Below are positions 11,769 through 22,453 of a stretch of 64,000 bases of DNA, piece by piece. A model generated the notes under the pieces. It was not told the DNA's origin. It was given only the letters and a program-made list of their open reading frames with translations, and did no database searches. The position numbers were made by a program, and so were the translations under genes. This DNA is from Betaproteobacteria bacterium HGW-Betaproteobacteria-9. GTDB taxonomy: Bacteria; Pseudomonadota; Gammaproteobacteria; Burkholderiales; Burkholderiaceae_C. The stretch covers positions 16,238 through 80,237 of the forward strand of contig PHCC01000001.1 of NCBI GenBank assembly GCA_002842215.1. Reading direction: 5' to 3'. Positions within the stretch are counted from its first letter, which is position 1; each line of letters starts with the position of its first letter.

Positions 11769-12593
11769 ATGACCCAACAACTGCAAACCCTGATCGACAA
11801 CGCCTGGGACCAGCGCGCCGACCTGTCCCCCGCCTCCGCACCCAAGGAAGTGCTGGATGCCGTGGAGCACGTGATCAGCGAACTCAACACCGGCAAGCTG
11901 CGCGTGGCCACCCGCGAAGGTGTGGGCCAGTGGACGGTGCACCAGTGGATCAAGAAAGCCGTGCTGCTGTCGTTCCGCCTGAAGGACAACGAGATGATGC
12001 GCAGCGGCGACCTGGCCTTTTACGACAAGGTGCCCACCAAGTTCGCCCACCTGAGCGAAGCCGAAATGAAGGCCACCGGCGTGCGCGTCGTGCCACCGGC
12101 CGTGGCCCGCCGCGGCAGCTTCATCGCCAAGGGTGCGATCCTGATGCCCAGCTACGTGAACATCGGTGCTTACGTCGACGAGAACACCATGGTCGACACC
12201 TGGGCCACCGTCGGCTCCTGCGCCCAGATCGGCAAGAACGTGCACCTCTCCGGCGGTGTCGGCATCGGCGGCGTGCTGGAGCCGCTGCAGGCAGGCCCGA
12301 CCATCATTGAAGACAACTGCTTCATCGGCGCCCGCTCCGAGGTGGTCGAAGGCGTGGTGATCGAAGAAAACTCGGTGATCTCCATGGGCGTCTACATTGG
12401 CCAGAGCACCCCGATCTACGACCGGACGACCGATACCGTGAGCTACGGTCGCGTGCCGTCCGGTTCGGTGGTGATCAGCGGCAGCCTGCCCAAGGACGGC
12501 GGCAAATACAGCCTGTACGCGGCCATCATCGTCAAGCGCGTGGATGCGCAGACGCGATCGAAGACCAGCCTGAACGACTTGTTGAGGGATTGA
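11769..12593 (+). CDS. dapD: Tetrahydrodipicolinate N-succinyltransferase DapD
   Basis: Transfers succinyl from succinyl-CoA to tetrahydrodipicolinate, the step before DapC. With the ATG at 11769 the protein is 274 aa, the family length; in-frame codons further upstream lie inside dapC and are ignored. An N-terminal helical domain is followed from about residue 105 by left-handed beta-helix hexapeptide repeats (for example [19 protein letters not shown] and [11 protein letters not shown]) and the active-site-region phrase [11 protein letters not shown]. Lies 46 bases after dapC. A dispersed repeat starts directly after its stop codon. Confidence 0.97.
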   Translation: MTQQLQTLIDNAWDQRADLSPASAPKEVLDAVEHVISELNTGKLRVATREGVGQWTVHQWIKKAVLLSFRLKDNEMMRSGDLAFYDKVPTKFAHLSEAEMKATGVRVVPPAVARRGSFIAKGAILMPSYVNIGAYVDENTMVDTWATVGSCAQIGKNVHLSGGVGIGGVLEPLQAGPTIIEDNCFIGARSEVVEGVVIEENSVISMGVYIGQSTPIYDRTTDTVSYGRVPSGSVVISGSLPKDGGKYSLYAAIIVKRVDAQTRSKTSLNDLLRD

Positions 12594-12680
12594 TTCCCCC
12601 CTGCGCCGCTACGCGTCTTCCCCCCAGGGGGACAACACCAGCGGCCTGGCAAAGCCAGTTCCGCGGTGTTCTGGGTGAAG
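12594..12680 (+). repeat. Dispersed intergenic repeat, copy C
   Basis: Starts within a few bases of the dapD stop codon. It has the same series as copy B read from zipA: a C-rich start, TGCGCCGCTACGCGT, the block TTCCCCCCAGGGGG, GCGGCCTGGCAAAGCC and CGCGGTGTTCTGG. It separates dapD from pilU (136-base gap) inside what otherwise looks like one operon. Confidence 0.75.
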
Positions 12681-12729
12681 GCACGGTCGCCGATGAGATT
12701 TTCTGTTTTGAATTCTTGAAAGGTCTGGC

Positions 12730-13890
12730 ATGAGCAGCGGAACGATGGAGCGCATCCTGCGCCTGATGGCCGAGAAGAAGGCTTCGGACGTTTACCTGTC
12801 GGCGCACGCGCCGGCCATGATCAAGATCAACGGGCAGACGCTGCCGATCAACAGCCAGGTGATGCCGCCGGAGGCGCCGCTGAACCTGCTGTCCGAGATC
12901 GTGCCGGCCACGCGCATCGAGGAGCTGCGGGATACCGGGGAACTCAACATGGCCGTGCCGCTGGAGGGCGTGGGCAACTTCCGCATCAGTGCAATGCGCC
13001 AGCGCAGCACCTACGCCGTGTGCCTGCGCTACGTCCCGGGTGATGTGCCTTCGCTGGACTCCCTGAACGTGCCGCCCGTGCTGTCGGATCTGGTGATGGA
13101 GAAGCGGGGTCTTGTCTTGATGGTCGGTGCCACGGGCGCTGGCAAGACCACCACGCTGGCGGCCATGATCGACCTGCGCAACGAGCTGAACACCGGCCAC
13201 ATCCTCACCATCGAGGACCCGATCGAATACGTCTACCGCAACAAGAAGTCGGTCGTCAACCAGCGTGAAATCGGTCCCGACACCGCTTCGCTGCAAGTCG
13301 GCCTGAAGAACGCGCTGCGCCAGGCGCCCGACGTGATCCTGATCGGCGAGATCCGCGATCGCGAAACCATGTCGGCCGCCATCGCCTACGCACAGTCGGG
13401 CCACCTGTGTCTGGCCACGCTGCACGCCAACAACAGCTACCAGGCACTCAACCGCATCCTGAGCTTCTACCCGGTCGAAGTGCGTCCCACCATGCTCGGC
13501 GACCTGGCCGCCGCGCTGCGCGCCATCGTTTCGCAGCGCCTGCTGCGCACCCACACGGGCGGCCGTGTACCCGCCGTGGAAGTGATGCTCAACACCGCGC
13601 TGATCGCCGACCTGATCCAGAAAGCCGATTTCTCCGGCGTACGCGAGGCCATGGAAAAATCGTTGGCCGTGGGCTCGCAGAGCTTCGAGCAGGACCTGGC
13701 CCGGCTGGTGCGCGACGGCATCGTCTCGCGCAACGAGGGCCTGGCCCACGCCGACTCGCCCAACAACCTCTTGTGGCGCCTGCAGAACGACTTCAACGCT
13801 TCCAAGTCCAATCTGGATGCCAAGCCGTCTGATGACGACCAGAGCGACAACGCCACCTTCACCGAGTTCTCGCTCGACGTCAAATTCTGA
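12730..13890 (+). CDS. pilU: PilT/PilU-family type IV pilus retraction ATPase (PilU type)
   Basis: Hexameric secretion-type ATPase that drives or assists retraction of type IV pili from the cytoplasmic side. The 386-aa protein has Walker A GATGAGKT (133-140), the Asp box TIEDPIE (160-166), Walker [10 protein letters not shown] (202-210) and the His box CLATLHANN. Length and the acidic C-terminal extension after [12 protein letters not shown] fit PilU better than PilT (about 345 aa). The unusual point is context: it sits between dapD and dapE and overlaps dapE by one base (TGATG), so it is probably translated from the dap transcript. No other pilus gene is adjacent. Confidence 0.9.
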   Translation: MSSGTMERILRLMAEKKASDVYLSAHAPAMIKINGQTLPINSQVMPPEAPLNLLSEIVPATRIEELRDTGELNMAVPLEGVGNFRISAMRQRSTYAVCLRYVPGDVPSLDSLNVPPVLSDLVMEKRGLVLMVGATGAGKTTTLAAMIDLRNELNTGHILTIEDPIEYVYRNKKSVVNQREIGPDTASLQVGLKNALRQAPDVILIGEIRDRETMSAAIAYAQSGHLCLATLHANNSYQALNRILSFYPVEVRPTMLGDLAAALRAIVSQRLLRTHTGGRVPAVEVMLNTALIADLIQKADFSGVREAMEKSLAVGSQSFEQDLARLVRDGIVSRNEGLAHADSPNNLLWRLQNDFNASKSNLDAKPSDDDQSDNATFTEFSLDVKF

Positions 13891-15062
13891 TGACCGCCAC
13901 CCTGCGCCTGACCGAAGAATTGATTGCCCGCCCCTCGGTCACGCCGCTGGACGAGGGTTGCCAGGCCCTGATCGCAGACCGCCTGCGAGCGCTGGGTTTT
14001 GTCTGTGAAACCATCGAAAGCGGCCCGGCCGATTTCCGCGTGACCAACCTCTGGGCACGCCTGGGCACGGGCCAGCAGCCCACCCTGGTCTGGGCGGGCC
14101 ACACCGACGTGGTGCCCACCGGCCCGCTGGACGCCTGGGGCAGCGACCCCTTCGTGCCTTCGCACCGCGACGGCAAGCTTTTTGGCCGCGGCGCCAGCGA
14201 CATGAAAACCTCGCTCGCCGCCATGGTGGTGGCCTGCGAAGAGTTCCTGGCCGCGAATCCCAAGCCGCCGATCGACATCGCCTTCCTGCTGACCAGCGAC
14301 GAAGAAGGCCCGGCCAACGACGGCACGGTGATCGTCTGCGACCAGCTGCGCCAACGCGGCGAACGCCTGGACTGGTGCGTCGTCGGTGAGCCCACCTCGG
14401 TCGAGCGCACGGGCGACATGATCAAGAATGGCCGCCGCGGCACCATGAGCGGCAAGCTCACGGTCAAGGGCATCCAGGGCCACATCGCTTACCCGCAACT
14501 GGCGAAGAACCCGATCCACCTGGTCGCCCCAGCCCTGGCCGAACTCGCCGCGACGGTCTGGGACATGGGCAACGCCTACTTCCCGCCCACCAGTTGGCAG
14601 GTGAGCAACATCCACGGCGGCACGGGTGCGAGCAACGTGATCCCGGGCACGGTGGTGATCGACTTCAACTTCCGCTTCTCCACCGAGTCCACACCCGAAG
14701 GCCTGCAGCAGCGCGTGATCGACATCCTGCAGCGCCACGGCCTGCAGGCGGGCGCCGACCACGACCTCACATGGACCATCGGCGGGCGACCGTTCCTGAC
14801 CCAGCCCGGCACGCTGGTGGACGCCGTGCGCTCCGCCATCCAGGCCGAGACCGGCATTCAAACCCAGCTCTCTACCACCGGTGGCACCAGCGACGGCCGG
14901 TTCATCGCCCAGATCTGCCCACAAGTGATCGAACTCGGCCCGCCCAACGCCACCATCCACAAGATCGACGAACACGTGGCCGTGGCCGACATCGAACCCC
15001 TGAAGAACATCTACCGCCGCGTGCTTCACAACCTCGCCCAACAGCAGGCCTGCGCGCGCTGA
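13890..15062 (+). CDS. dapE: Succinyl-diaminopimelate desuccinylase DapE
   Basis: Zinc-dependent M20-family hydrolase that releases L,L-diaminopimelate, the next step after DapC. In the 390-aa protein the metal and catalytic residues are visible: GHTDVVPTG (His71, Asp73), GRGASDMK (bridging Asp), TSDEEGPA (general-base and metal-binding Glu pair) and the late GGTSDGRF region with a further HKIDEHV histidine. Its ATG shares a base with the pilU stop. dapE is followed after four bases by prmB. Confidence 0.97.
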   Translation: MTATLRLTEELIARPSVTPLDEGCQALIADRLRALGFVCETIESGPADFRVTNLWARLGTGQQPTLVWAGHTDVVPTGPLDAWGSDPFVPSHRDGKLFGRGASDMKTSLAAMVVACEEFLAANPKPPIDIAFLLTSDEEGPANDGTVIVCDQLRQRGERLDWCVVGEPTSVERTGDMIKNGRRGTMSGKLTVKGIQGHIAYPQLAKNPIHLVAPALAELAATVWDMGNAYFPPTSWQVSNIHGGTGASNVIPGTVVIDFNFRFSTESTPEGLQQRVIDILQRHGLQAGADHDLTWTIGGRPFLTQPGTLVDAVRSAIQAETGIQTQLSTTGGTSDGRFIAQICPQVIELGPPNATIHKIDEHVAVADIEPLKNIYRRVLHNLAQQQACAR

Positions 15063-15066
15063 ACCC

Positions 15067-15956
15067 ATGACTCTGCAAGACCTGCTCGCCGGGGCCACGG
15101 CACGCCTCGAAGCCGCCCACTTGGCCTATGGCCACGGCACCACCAACGCCCGCGACGAAGCCGCCTGGCTCGTGCTGTGGCAGCTTCACCTGCCGCTGGA
15201 CGGCGACCTGGAGGAGATGGCCGAAACCCCTGTTTCCGACGAAGACGCGCTGACCGTGGCCGAGCTGATCACGCGCCGCATCGAGACCCGCCAACCCGCC
15301 GCCTACCTCACGCACGAAGCCTGGTTGCAGGGCGTGTCGTTTTATGTGGATCAGCGCGCCATCGTGCCGCGCAGCTTCATCGCCGAGCTGATCGCCGACG
15401 GCGGCTTCGACGCCTGGTTGGGCGAACACACGACCCGCGTGCTGGACCTGTGCACCGGCAACGGCAGTCTCGCTGTGCTGGCGGCTCTGGCCTGGCCGCA
15501 GGTGCAAGTGACCGGCGCCGACCTCTCCACCGATGCCCTGGCCGTGGCCCGCATCAACGTCGACCAGCACGGGCTGCAAGACCGTGTTGCGCTGATCGAG
15601 TCCGACGGGCTCAAAGCCTGCCCCGGTCCCTGGGATCTGGTGCTGTGCAACCCGCCCTATGTCAACGCACAGAGCATGGAAGCCCTGCCCGCCGAATACC
15701 GCGCCGAGCCCGCACTCGCGCTGGCGGGCGGTGTCGACGGCATGGACTTCATCCGCACCCTCTTGCACGACCTGCCCTCGCGCCTGTCGCCCTACGGCGT
15801 GCTGGTGCTCGAAATTGGCAACGAACGCGAGCACTTCGAGGCCGCGTTCCCGCAACTCGAAGCCGTGTGGCTGTCCACCAGCGCTGGCGACGACCAAGTC
15901 CTTCTTCTCACTTCCGAATCCCTTTCGGCACTGGCTTCCCAGCCAACGCCCCGCCC

Positions 15957-15960
<4 letters not shown>
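15067..15960 (+). CDS. prmB: 50S ribosomal protein L3 glutamine methyltransferase PrmB
   Basis: SAM-dependent N5-glutamine methyltransferase acting on ribosomal protein L3. The 297-aa sequence has the HemK/Prm layout: helical N-terminal substrate domain, SAM motif LDLCTGNG (126-133), acidic ADLS at the end of strand 2, and the catalytic NPPY (195-198). The YVDQRAIVPRS phrase favours PrmB over PrmC. Tightly packed between dapE (4-base gap) and the ABC-F gene (4-base overlap). Confidence 0.93.
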
Positions 15961-17963
<2,003 letters not shown>

Positions 17964-18116
17964 CAAGCGCTCGTTCTGTCTGCGGAATGCACGGCGCAGT
18001 GACGGCGTTCACAGGCAGGCGTGCAACAAGGGAGCGGTGAGAGCGCAAAAGCGGGCTTGACGCTACAGTGGGCACCTTCCCTTGTCCAACCCGGCACATC
18101 GAAAGGCAGTCCCCAC

Positions 18117-18362
18117 ATGTCCATCCTGATCACTCTCTTCATTGGCCTGATAGCGGGCTTCGTCGCCCGCGCCATCAAACCCGGCGACGACAACATGGGC
18201 TGGATCATGACCGCCCTGCTGGGCGTGGCAGGCTCATTCCTCGCAAGCTATGGGGGTGCCGCGCTGGGCCTCTACGCCCCGGGACAAGCCGCGGGATTCA
18301 TCGCCTCGGTGGTGGGCGCCGTGATCCTGCTCGTGATCGTTGGCCTGATCCGGAAGAAGTGA
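18117..18362 (+). CDS. GlsB/YeaQ/YmgE-family small membrane protein
   Basis: An 81-aa protein that is almost entirely membrane-embedded: three hydrophobic stretches, with GLIAGFVARAIKPGDD near the start and GWIMTALLGVAGSFLASYGG in the middle, which is the transglycosylase-associated (GlsB/YeaQ/YmgE) family pattern. Homologues are often stress-induced; the molecular function is unknown. ATG at 18117 is the natural start, since the longer frame lacks hydrophobic character. Stands alone, 153 bases after the ABC-F gene. Confidence 0.88.
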   Translation: MSILITLFIGLIAGFVARAIKPGDDNMGWIMTALLGVAGSFLASYGGAALGLYAPGQAAGFIASVVGAVILLVIVGLIRKK

Positions 18363-18382
18363 GCCGGTGACCTTGCGGTGTT

Positions 18383-18652
18383 TCACCGCGTGTCTCCTTT
18401 TTGATGGGTATCCGGAGCGTTCGCGAGTTCGCGCGCAAAGCGCTCCAGCTCTTCGTTCAGGGTCCCACGGCTGCGGAATTGCCGGTTGGCTTGCGTGTAC
18501 CAGTACTCGGCATCCTCCAGATCGCCCTCCACGATGTGCACAATGCCGTGCAGCCAGGCACCCCGCTCGGAGCTGTCGCTCTGAACCAGGTTGTGGGCCT
18601 CGTTCCAGCGCCCGGCGTGCAGGTGGTCCAGCACAGTTTGAAGGTCGTTCAC
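18383..18652 (-). CDS. Conserved hypothetical protein, small TPR-like
   Basis: An 89-aa cytoplasmic protein with no family I can name. It is rich in Trp, His, Glu and Arg, and the phrase AGRWNEAHNLVQ followed by VEGDLEDAEYWYTQANR resembles a helix-turn-helix pair like one or two TPR repeats. It lies 11 bases downstream of the DsbA-family gene on the same strand and is probably in its operon. The reading frame is supported by the sensible amino-acid composition rather than by homology. Confidence 0.7.
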   Translation of the reverse strand: MNDLQTVLDHLHAGRWNEAHNLVQSDSSERGAWLHGIVHIVEGDLEDAEYWYTQANRQFRSRGTLNEELERFARELANAPDTHQKGDTR

Positions 18653-18663
18653 GGTTCGCTCCT

Positions 18664-19365
18664 TCAGCCGGCCACGATCTGGTCAAGCAGGTGCTCGAAA
18701 TCGCCGTACAGCGCATGGCCGCCCAGCAGCCGGTCGCCCGACGCGCTGTGCACGACCAGACCCGGCACACCTTGTGCGCCCAGGGTCTGCATCAGGCGGC
18801 GGGCCTGGCCCATGCGTGCCGCATTGCGTTCCAGCAGCGCAGCGTCGAGCGCCGCCAGCCGGTCGGCGGCAGCTTCCAGCCCCAGGCTGCGCAGCAGCAC
18901 GCCGACCGCCAGGGCATTCCCGGTGTCCAGGCCGTCCACGTAACGGGCCTCCTGCAGTGCCTTCAGCACTTCCAGCTCGCGCTGCGTCTCGGTCAATGAC
19001 ACCGCGGTGAGGGCCAGCGTCATGGCCGCCGAATCAAAGGGGCTGTCATGGCGACCCAGCACGTTCTGGCGGTAGGCCTCGGTGAAGCGCTGGCCCGTGA
19101 GCTTGGCGATGCGCAGGTCGTTGGACCAGGCGAATTCGGCAAAGGCCGTGTCCATGCGGCGGCCGCCGCCGGCGAACAGGCCCGTGGGGGCCAGCGCCAG
19201 GCGGATCCCGCTTTGCTGGCCCAGCTTTTGCACCGCGGGTGAAGCGCCATAGCACCAGCCGCACAAGGGGTCGAACAGGTAGGTGACGGTGGTGCTCACT
19301 GGAGTACCTTCGCCCTGAGGGCTGCGGTGCGAGCTTGCTTGAGAACGGCCCGGCGCGGTGCTCAT
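18664..19365 (-). CDS. DsbA-family thiol-disulfide protein
   Basis: Thioredoxin-fold protein of 233 aa with the redox motif CGWC (residues 35-38) in the context FDPLCGWCYGASPAV, typical of the cytoplasmic DsbA/FrnE-like group; no signal peptide is seen. The long helical insert and the late VPGLVVH cis-proline region fit the DsbA family. The ATG at 19365 is preceded by GAGGAGATAAAGCC, a good Shine-Dalgarno, and lies 12 bases after the MBL-fold gene, so the two are probably cotranscribed. Substrate unknown. Confidence 0.88.
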   Translation of the reverse strand: MSTAPGRSQASSHRSPQGEGTPVSTTVTYLFDPLCGWCYGASPAVQKLGQQSGIRLALAPTGLFAGGGRRMDTAFAEFAWSNDLRIAKLTGQRFTEAYRQNVLGRHDSPFDSAAMTLALTAVSLTETQRELEVLKALQEARYVDGLDTGNALAVGVLLRSLGLEAAADRLAALDAALLERNAARMGQARRLMQTLGAQGVPGLVVHSASGDRLLGGHALYGDFEHLLDQIVAG

Positions 19366-19377
19366 GGCTTTATCTCC

Positions 19378-20244
19378 TCACCACTTCATTTCGCCCTTGT
19401 TGACCTTGGCGCCGATGTCCAGCGACATCGCACCGTCGGTCACCTGCGGGTAGGACTTCTTCATGGCTTCGATCAGCTCGGCGCTGGTCTTGCTGGCGGC
19501 CAAGTTCTTCTCGAAGGTCTGCAGGTAGTCCTTGGTGAAGGTGATGGCGCTGGCGTCCACGGCGGTGTCGGCTTTCATGTGGCCGGGCACCACCAGCTCG
19601 GGCTTGAGCGAGGCCATCTCGTCCAGCTGGGCCACCCAGGCGGCGCGTTCGGCGGCGCTTTGCGTGTCGGCGGTCCACACGTGCATGTTGCCGAAAACGC
19701 CGATGTTGCCCACCACGGCCTTGATCGACGGGATCCAGGCGTAGGGGCGGTGGGCCAGCAGGCCCTGGGTGCCACGGATTTCGATGGTCTGGCCTTCCAG
19801 CGTCAGGCTGTTGCCGGCGAGCGCGCGCGGTGCCACGGGTTTGCGCGGTGCGTTGGCGCCCATCTTGGACCCCCAGAACGCCACCTTGCCCGCCATCTTG
19901 GCGTTCAGTTTTTCCAGCACGGCGGGCGTGCTCACCACGTCGGCCTGGGGGAAGATTTCTTTCAGGGTTTCGACGCCGAAGTAGTAGTCCGGGTCGGCCT
20001 GGCTCACGTAAATGGTGGTGAGCTGCTTGCCACTATCCAGCACATTGGCGGCGATGCGCAGCGCATCGGCACGGGTGAAGCCGGCGTCGATCACCATGGC
20101 TTCTTTTTCGCCGTAGACCAGGGTCGAGTTGACGTTGAAGCTGTTGCTGGCGGCGTTGTAGACCTTGACGGTCAGCGGCTGGGCGGCCTGGGCGCTGGTG
20201 AAAGCGATGGCCAGCGAGGCGGCGACGGCGGTGGTGCGGATCAT
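19378..20244 (-). CDS. Exported metallo-beta-lactamase-fold protein with degenerate metal site
   Basis: A 288-aa protein with a Sec signal (cleavage near AQA, residues 18-20) and overall MBL-fold pattern: NVNSTLVYGEKEAMVIDAG at the start and VVPGHM (His222) late. The canonical HxHxDH motif is replaced by Q-A-D-P-D-Y (residues 82-87), leaving only the Asp, so normal di-zinc chemistry is doubtful unless this subfamily uses other ligands (His165, His188 and His222 remain). Start ATG 20244 has AGGAG seven bases upstream. It is divergent from a LysR regulator and followed by a DsbA-family gene, suggesting a small regulated operon of unknown function. Confidence 0.85.
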   Translation of the reverse strand: MIRTTAVAASLAIAFTSAQAAQPLTVKVYNAASNSFNVNSTLVYGEKEAMVIDAGFTRADALRIAANVLDSGKQLTTIYVSQADPDYYFGVETLKEIFPQADVVSTPAVLEKLNAKMAGKVAFWGSKMGANAPRKPVAPRALAGNSLTLEGQTIEIRGTQGLLAHRPYAWIPSIKAVVGNIGVFGNMHVWTADTQSAAERAAWVAQLDEMASLKPELVVPGHMKADTAVDASAITFTKDYLQTFEKNLAASKTSAELIEAMKKSYPQVTDGAMSLDIGAKVNKGEMKW

Positions 20245-20370
20245 GGAAGGCTCCTGTTGGATGTCGGTGATGGAGTGGCGCTCTTCAGCGCTGGGATGCA
20301 CTTTAGTTGCAATATCCGAGCAGATAAATCGCATAATTCGGCCATATATGTTTCGCAAATCGATCAAATC
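20245..20370. promoter_or_regulatory. Divergent promoter region, LysR regulator / MBL operon
   Basis: A 126-base region markedly richer in A/T than its surroundings (20300-20370), between divergent start codons. It contains a dyad CATA (20332-20335), 11 bases, TATG (20347-20350). Such regions usually hold the binding site of the divergently encoded LysR protein; the precise operator is a guess. Confidence 0.4.
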
Positions 20371-21261
20371 ATGGACCGCCTGACCGCCATGCGGGTGTTT
20401 GTGGCGGTGGCCGAGAGCGGCAGCTTCAGCGCCACCGCCGAACAACTGGAGATGTCGCGCGCCATGGTGACGCGCTATGTGGGAACACTGGAGCAATGGC
20501 TGGGCGCCCGCCTGCTGCAGCGCACCACGCGCAGCGTCACCCTCACCGACGCGGGCGAAAGCTGCCTGCGCCGCAGCCAGCAGATGCTGGCGCTGATGGA
20601 CGACGTGGAGCAGGAAACCAGCCGCCACGACACGGCCTTGCGCGGGCAGCTGCGCGTGACCTGCAGCATTTCGTTCGCCTACGCGCAGATGGCGGCCGCA
20701 CTGGCCGATTTCCTGAAGCAACACCCGCAGCTCAAGATCGACCTGAACGCCAGCGAGGGCGCGCTCAACCTGGTGGAGGCACGAATCGACCTGGCCATCC
20801 GCATCAGCGCGGAGCCCGACCCGACGCTGATCGGCCGCGTGCTGGCGCCCTGCGCTTCGGTGCTGGTGGCCTCGCCCGCCTACCTTGCCGCGCATGGCGT
20901 GCCGAAGACGCCATCCGACCTGCAAACCCACCAATGCCTGAGTTTTGCCAACTTCGGCAAAAGCACATGGGCCCTGCGTCGCAATGAAGAGGTCTTCCAG
21001 GTCCATGTGCGCAGCCAGCTCAGCGCCAACGAGGCCACCGCCTTGCTGCAGGCCGCCCTGGCGGGTGGCGGCGTGGCCCTGCAACCGACCTACCTGGCCA
21101 ACCACCACCTGGCCGATGGCACGCTCGTGGCGGTGCTGCCCGACTGGCAACCGCCGGACATGGCGATCTATGCGCTTTACCCGTCACGCAAGCACTTGTC
21201 TCCCGCTGTGCGCGCCCTGCTGGATTTTCTGGTGCAACGGTTTGCCACCCCGCGCTGGTAG
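20371..21261 (+). CDS. LysR-family transcriptional regulator
   Basis: DNA-binding regulator of 296 aa. Residues 1-60 form the winged HTH (MDRLTAMRVFVAVAESGSF, then ATAEQLEMSRAMVTRYV and LLQRTTRSVTLTDAG), followed by a periplasmic-binding-protein-like effector domain. The ATG at 20371 starts exactly at the family's usual N-terminus. It is divergent from the MBL-fold/DsbA genes and most probably controls them; the inducer is unknown. Confidence 0.93.
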   Translation: MDRLTAMRVFVAVAESGSFSATAEQLEMSRAMVTRYVGTLEQWLGARLLQRTTRSVTLTDAGESCLRRSQQMLALMDDVEQETSRHDTALRGQLRVTCSISFAYAQMAAALADFLKQHPQLKIDLNASEGALNLVEARIDLAIRISAEPDPTLIGRVLAPCASVLVASPAYLAAHGVPKTPSDLQTHQCLSFANFGKSTWALRRNEEVFQVHVRSQLSANEATALLQAALAGGGVALQPTYLANHHLADGTLVAVLPDWQPPDMAIYALYPSRKHLSPAVRALLDFLVQRFATPRW

Positions 21262-21298
21262 CACTGCGCGAATCTGGCTGGTGACGCGATCAGAAATG

Positions 21299-21332
21299 AA
21301 AAAGCCTGCTACCAAATCAGCAGCAGGCTTTT
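21299..21332 (-). terminator. Rho-independent terminator for the tRNA-Lys genes
   Basis: Stem AAAAAGCCTGCT pairing with AGCAGGCTTTT, loop of about 11 bases, ending in a T-run on the minus strand. It lies 3' of the tRNA genes and could also stop transcription of the LysR gene from the other side. Confidence 0.8.
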
Positions 21333-21352
21333 CAACTCCCGCGAGGGGAATC

Positions 21353-21428
21353 TGGTGGGACGTGCGGGGGTCGAACCCACGACAAACGGATTAAAAGTCC
21401 GCTGCTCTACCAACTGAGCTAACGTCCC
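21353..21428 (-). tRNA. tRNA-Lys (anticodon TTT)
   Basis: A 76-base tRNA with encoded CCA. The seven-base acceptor stem GGGACGU/ACGUCCC is perfect, the D-arm is GCTCAGTTGGTAGAGC, the anticodon loop reads CTTTTAA within stem GCGGA/TCCGT, and the T-arm contains GGTTCGA. It is the second of two lysine tRNAs on the minus strand, 56 bases after the first, and is followed by a terminator. Confidence 0.97.
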
Positions 21429-21484
21429 AACATACAAAAAAACATCAACGACAAACCGAATGCGAGACCCCAGATACCAGCGTC

Positions 21485-21560
21485 TGGTGGGGCGTGAGTG
21501 ACTCGAACACTCGACCTACGGATTAAGAGTCCGCTGCTCTACCAACTGAGCTAACGCCCC
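21485..21560 (-). tRNA. tRNA-Lys (anticodon CTT)
   Basis: A 76-base tRNA with encoded CCA, acceptor stem GGGGCGU/ACGCCCC, D-arm identical to the neighbouring tRNA-Lys, anticodon loop CTCTTAA, and T-arm with GTTCGA. Together with the TTT isoacceptor it decodes both lysine codons. Probably cotranscribed with the TTT gene. Confidence 0.97.
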
Positions 21561-21606
21561 ATTTGGCCCCGCAAAGTTGGCTTATGCCTTGTCGCCAAGC
21601 CTCAAA

Positions 21607-22428
21607 TTATAGCGTTATTTTTGAGCTGTTTTCAAGGCTCGCAGGACTTTTTGAAACGCTCGCGATCGCGTTCATCAAGGCCCCTGCCGCAGCCATGCCG
21701 AAACTGGCGGTCACACTCACGGCCGACCCATAGCCATGGCAATTCAACGATCCGTCTGCGGCGTCAGCCAGTGCACACGAGGCATCGGGCGGCGACACAG
21801 CCTCACGGCTGAACACACAGCTCACGCCCATGGGACCGTTGCGTGCGCCGCCATGGTGTTTGCGCAGCTGGTAACGCAACTGCGCCAACAAGGGATCGTG
21901 TGTGACAACGGCCAGATCGGCCACTTCCATTGCATGGGCTAATCGCTTTCCACCCGCTGCTCCGACGGTCACGAACGGCATCTTGTTGCCCACGGCCCAG
22001 GCGGCCAGCCTGGTCTTGGCCCGCATCTGGTCACAGGCATCGATGAGCCCGGTGGGCCGCATGTCCGCCGCGTCCCGAACACCATCCAACAGCATGGGCC
22101 AGTTTTCTGGCGTCACAAACTCCTCGATCACGTCCACCACACAGGCCGGGTGGTACATCGCGATGCGCTCGCGCATGGCCAGTGCCTTGCTCTGCCCCAA
22201 CGTAACGTCCAAGGCATGAATCTGGCGGTTGATGTTGGACTCGGACACGTGGTCCAGATCGATCAGGGTAAGGCGTCGCACACCGCTGCGCGCCAGGGCT
22301 TCGACAGACCAAGATCCGACACCGCCGATGCCAACCACCACCACGTGTGCATCAAAGATGCGTTGGGAGCCCTCCTGGCCATAGAGCCGGCGCAAGCCCC
22401 CGAAGCGGCGCTCGAAATCGGGTGTCAT
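21607..22428 (-). CDS. tcdA: tRNA threonylcarbamoyladenosine dehydratase TcdA
   Basis: ThiF/E1-like ATP-dependent enzyme that cyclises t6A37 in tRNA. The ATG at 22428 gives 273 aa beginning MTPDFERRFGGLRRLYG; longer readings overlap the upstream transporter. The nucleotide motif GIGGVG (33-38), the DLDHVSESNINRQ block and the ACDQMRAK region are characteristic. The C-terminus includes the GVSCVFSREA and GYGSAVSVTASFG segments of this family. 25 bases downstream of the YeeE-type gene, and immediately beside the lysine tRNA genes, whose products are t6A-bearing tRNAs (ANN-codon readers). Confidence 0.93.
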   Translation of the reverse strand: MTPDFERRFGGLRRLYGQEGSQRIFDAHVVVVGIGGVGSWSVEALARSGVRRLTLIDLDHVSESNINRQIHALDVTLGQSKALAMRERIAMYHPACVVDVIEEFVTPENWPMLLDGVRDAADMRPTGLIDACDQMRAKTRLAAWAVGNKMPFVTVGAAGGKRLAHAMEVADLAVVTHDPLLAQLRYQLRKHHGGARNGPMGVSCVFSREAVSPPDASCALADAADGSLNCHGYGSAVSVTASFGMAAAGALMNAIASVSKSPASLENSSKITL

Positions 22429-22453
22429 GAGAGGCGTGCTGGTTGCAGCATAC

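Noticed and set aside
18375..18389. Hairpin GCGGTG-TTT-CACCGC at the end of the hypothetical gene
   Set aside because: It overlaps the stop codon and lacks a T-run in the relevant direction, so it is weak as a terminator.
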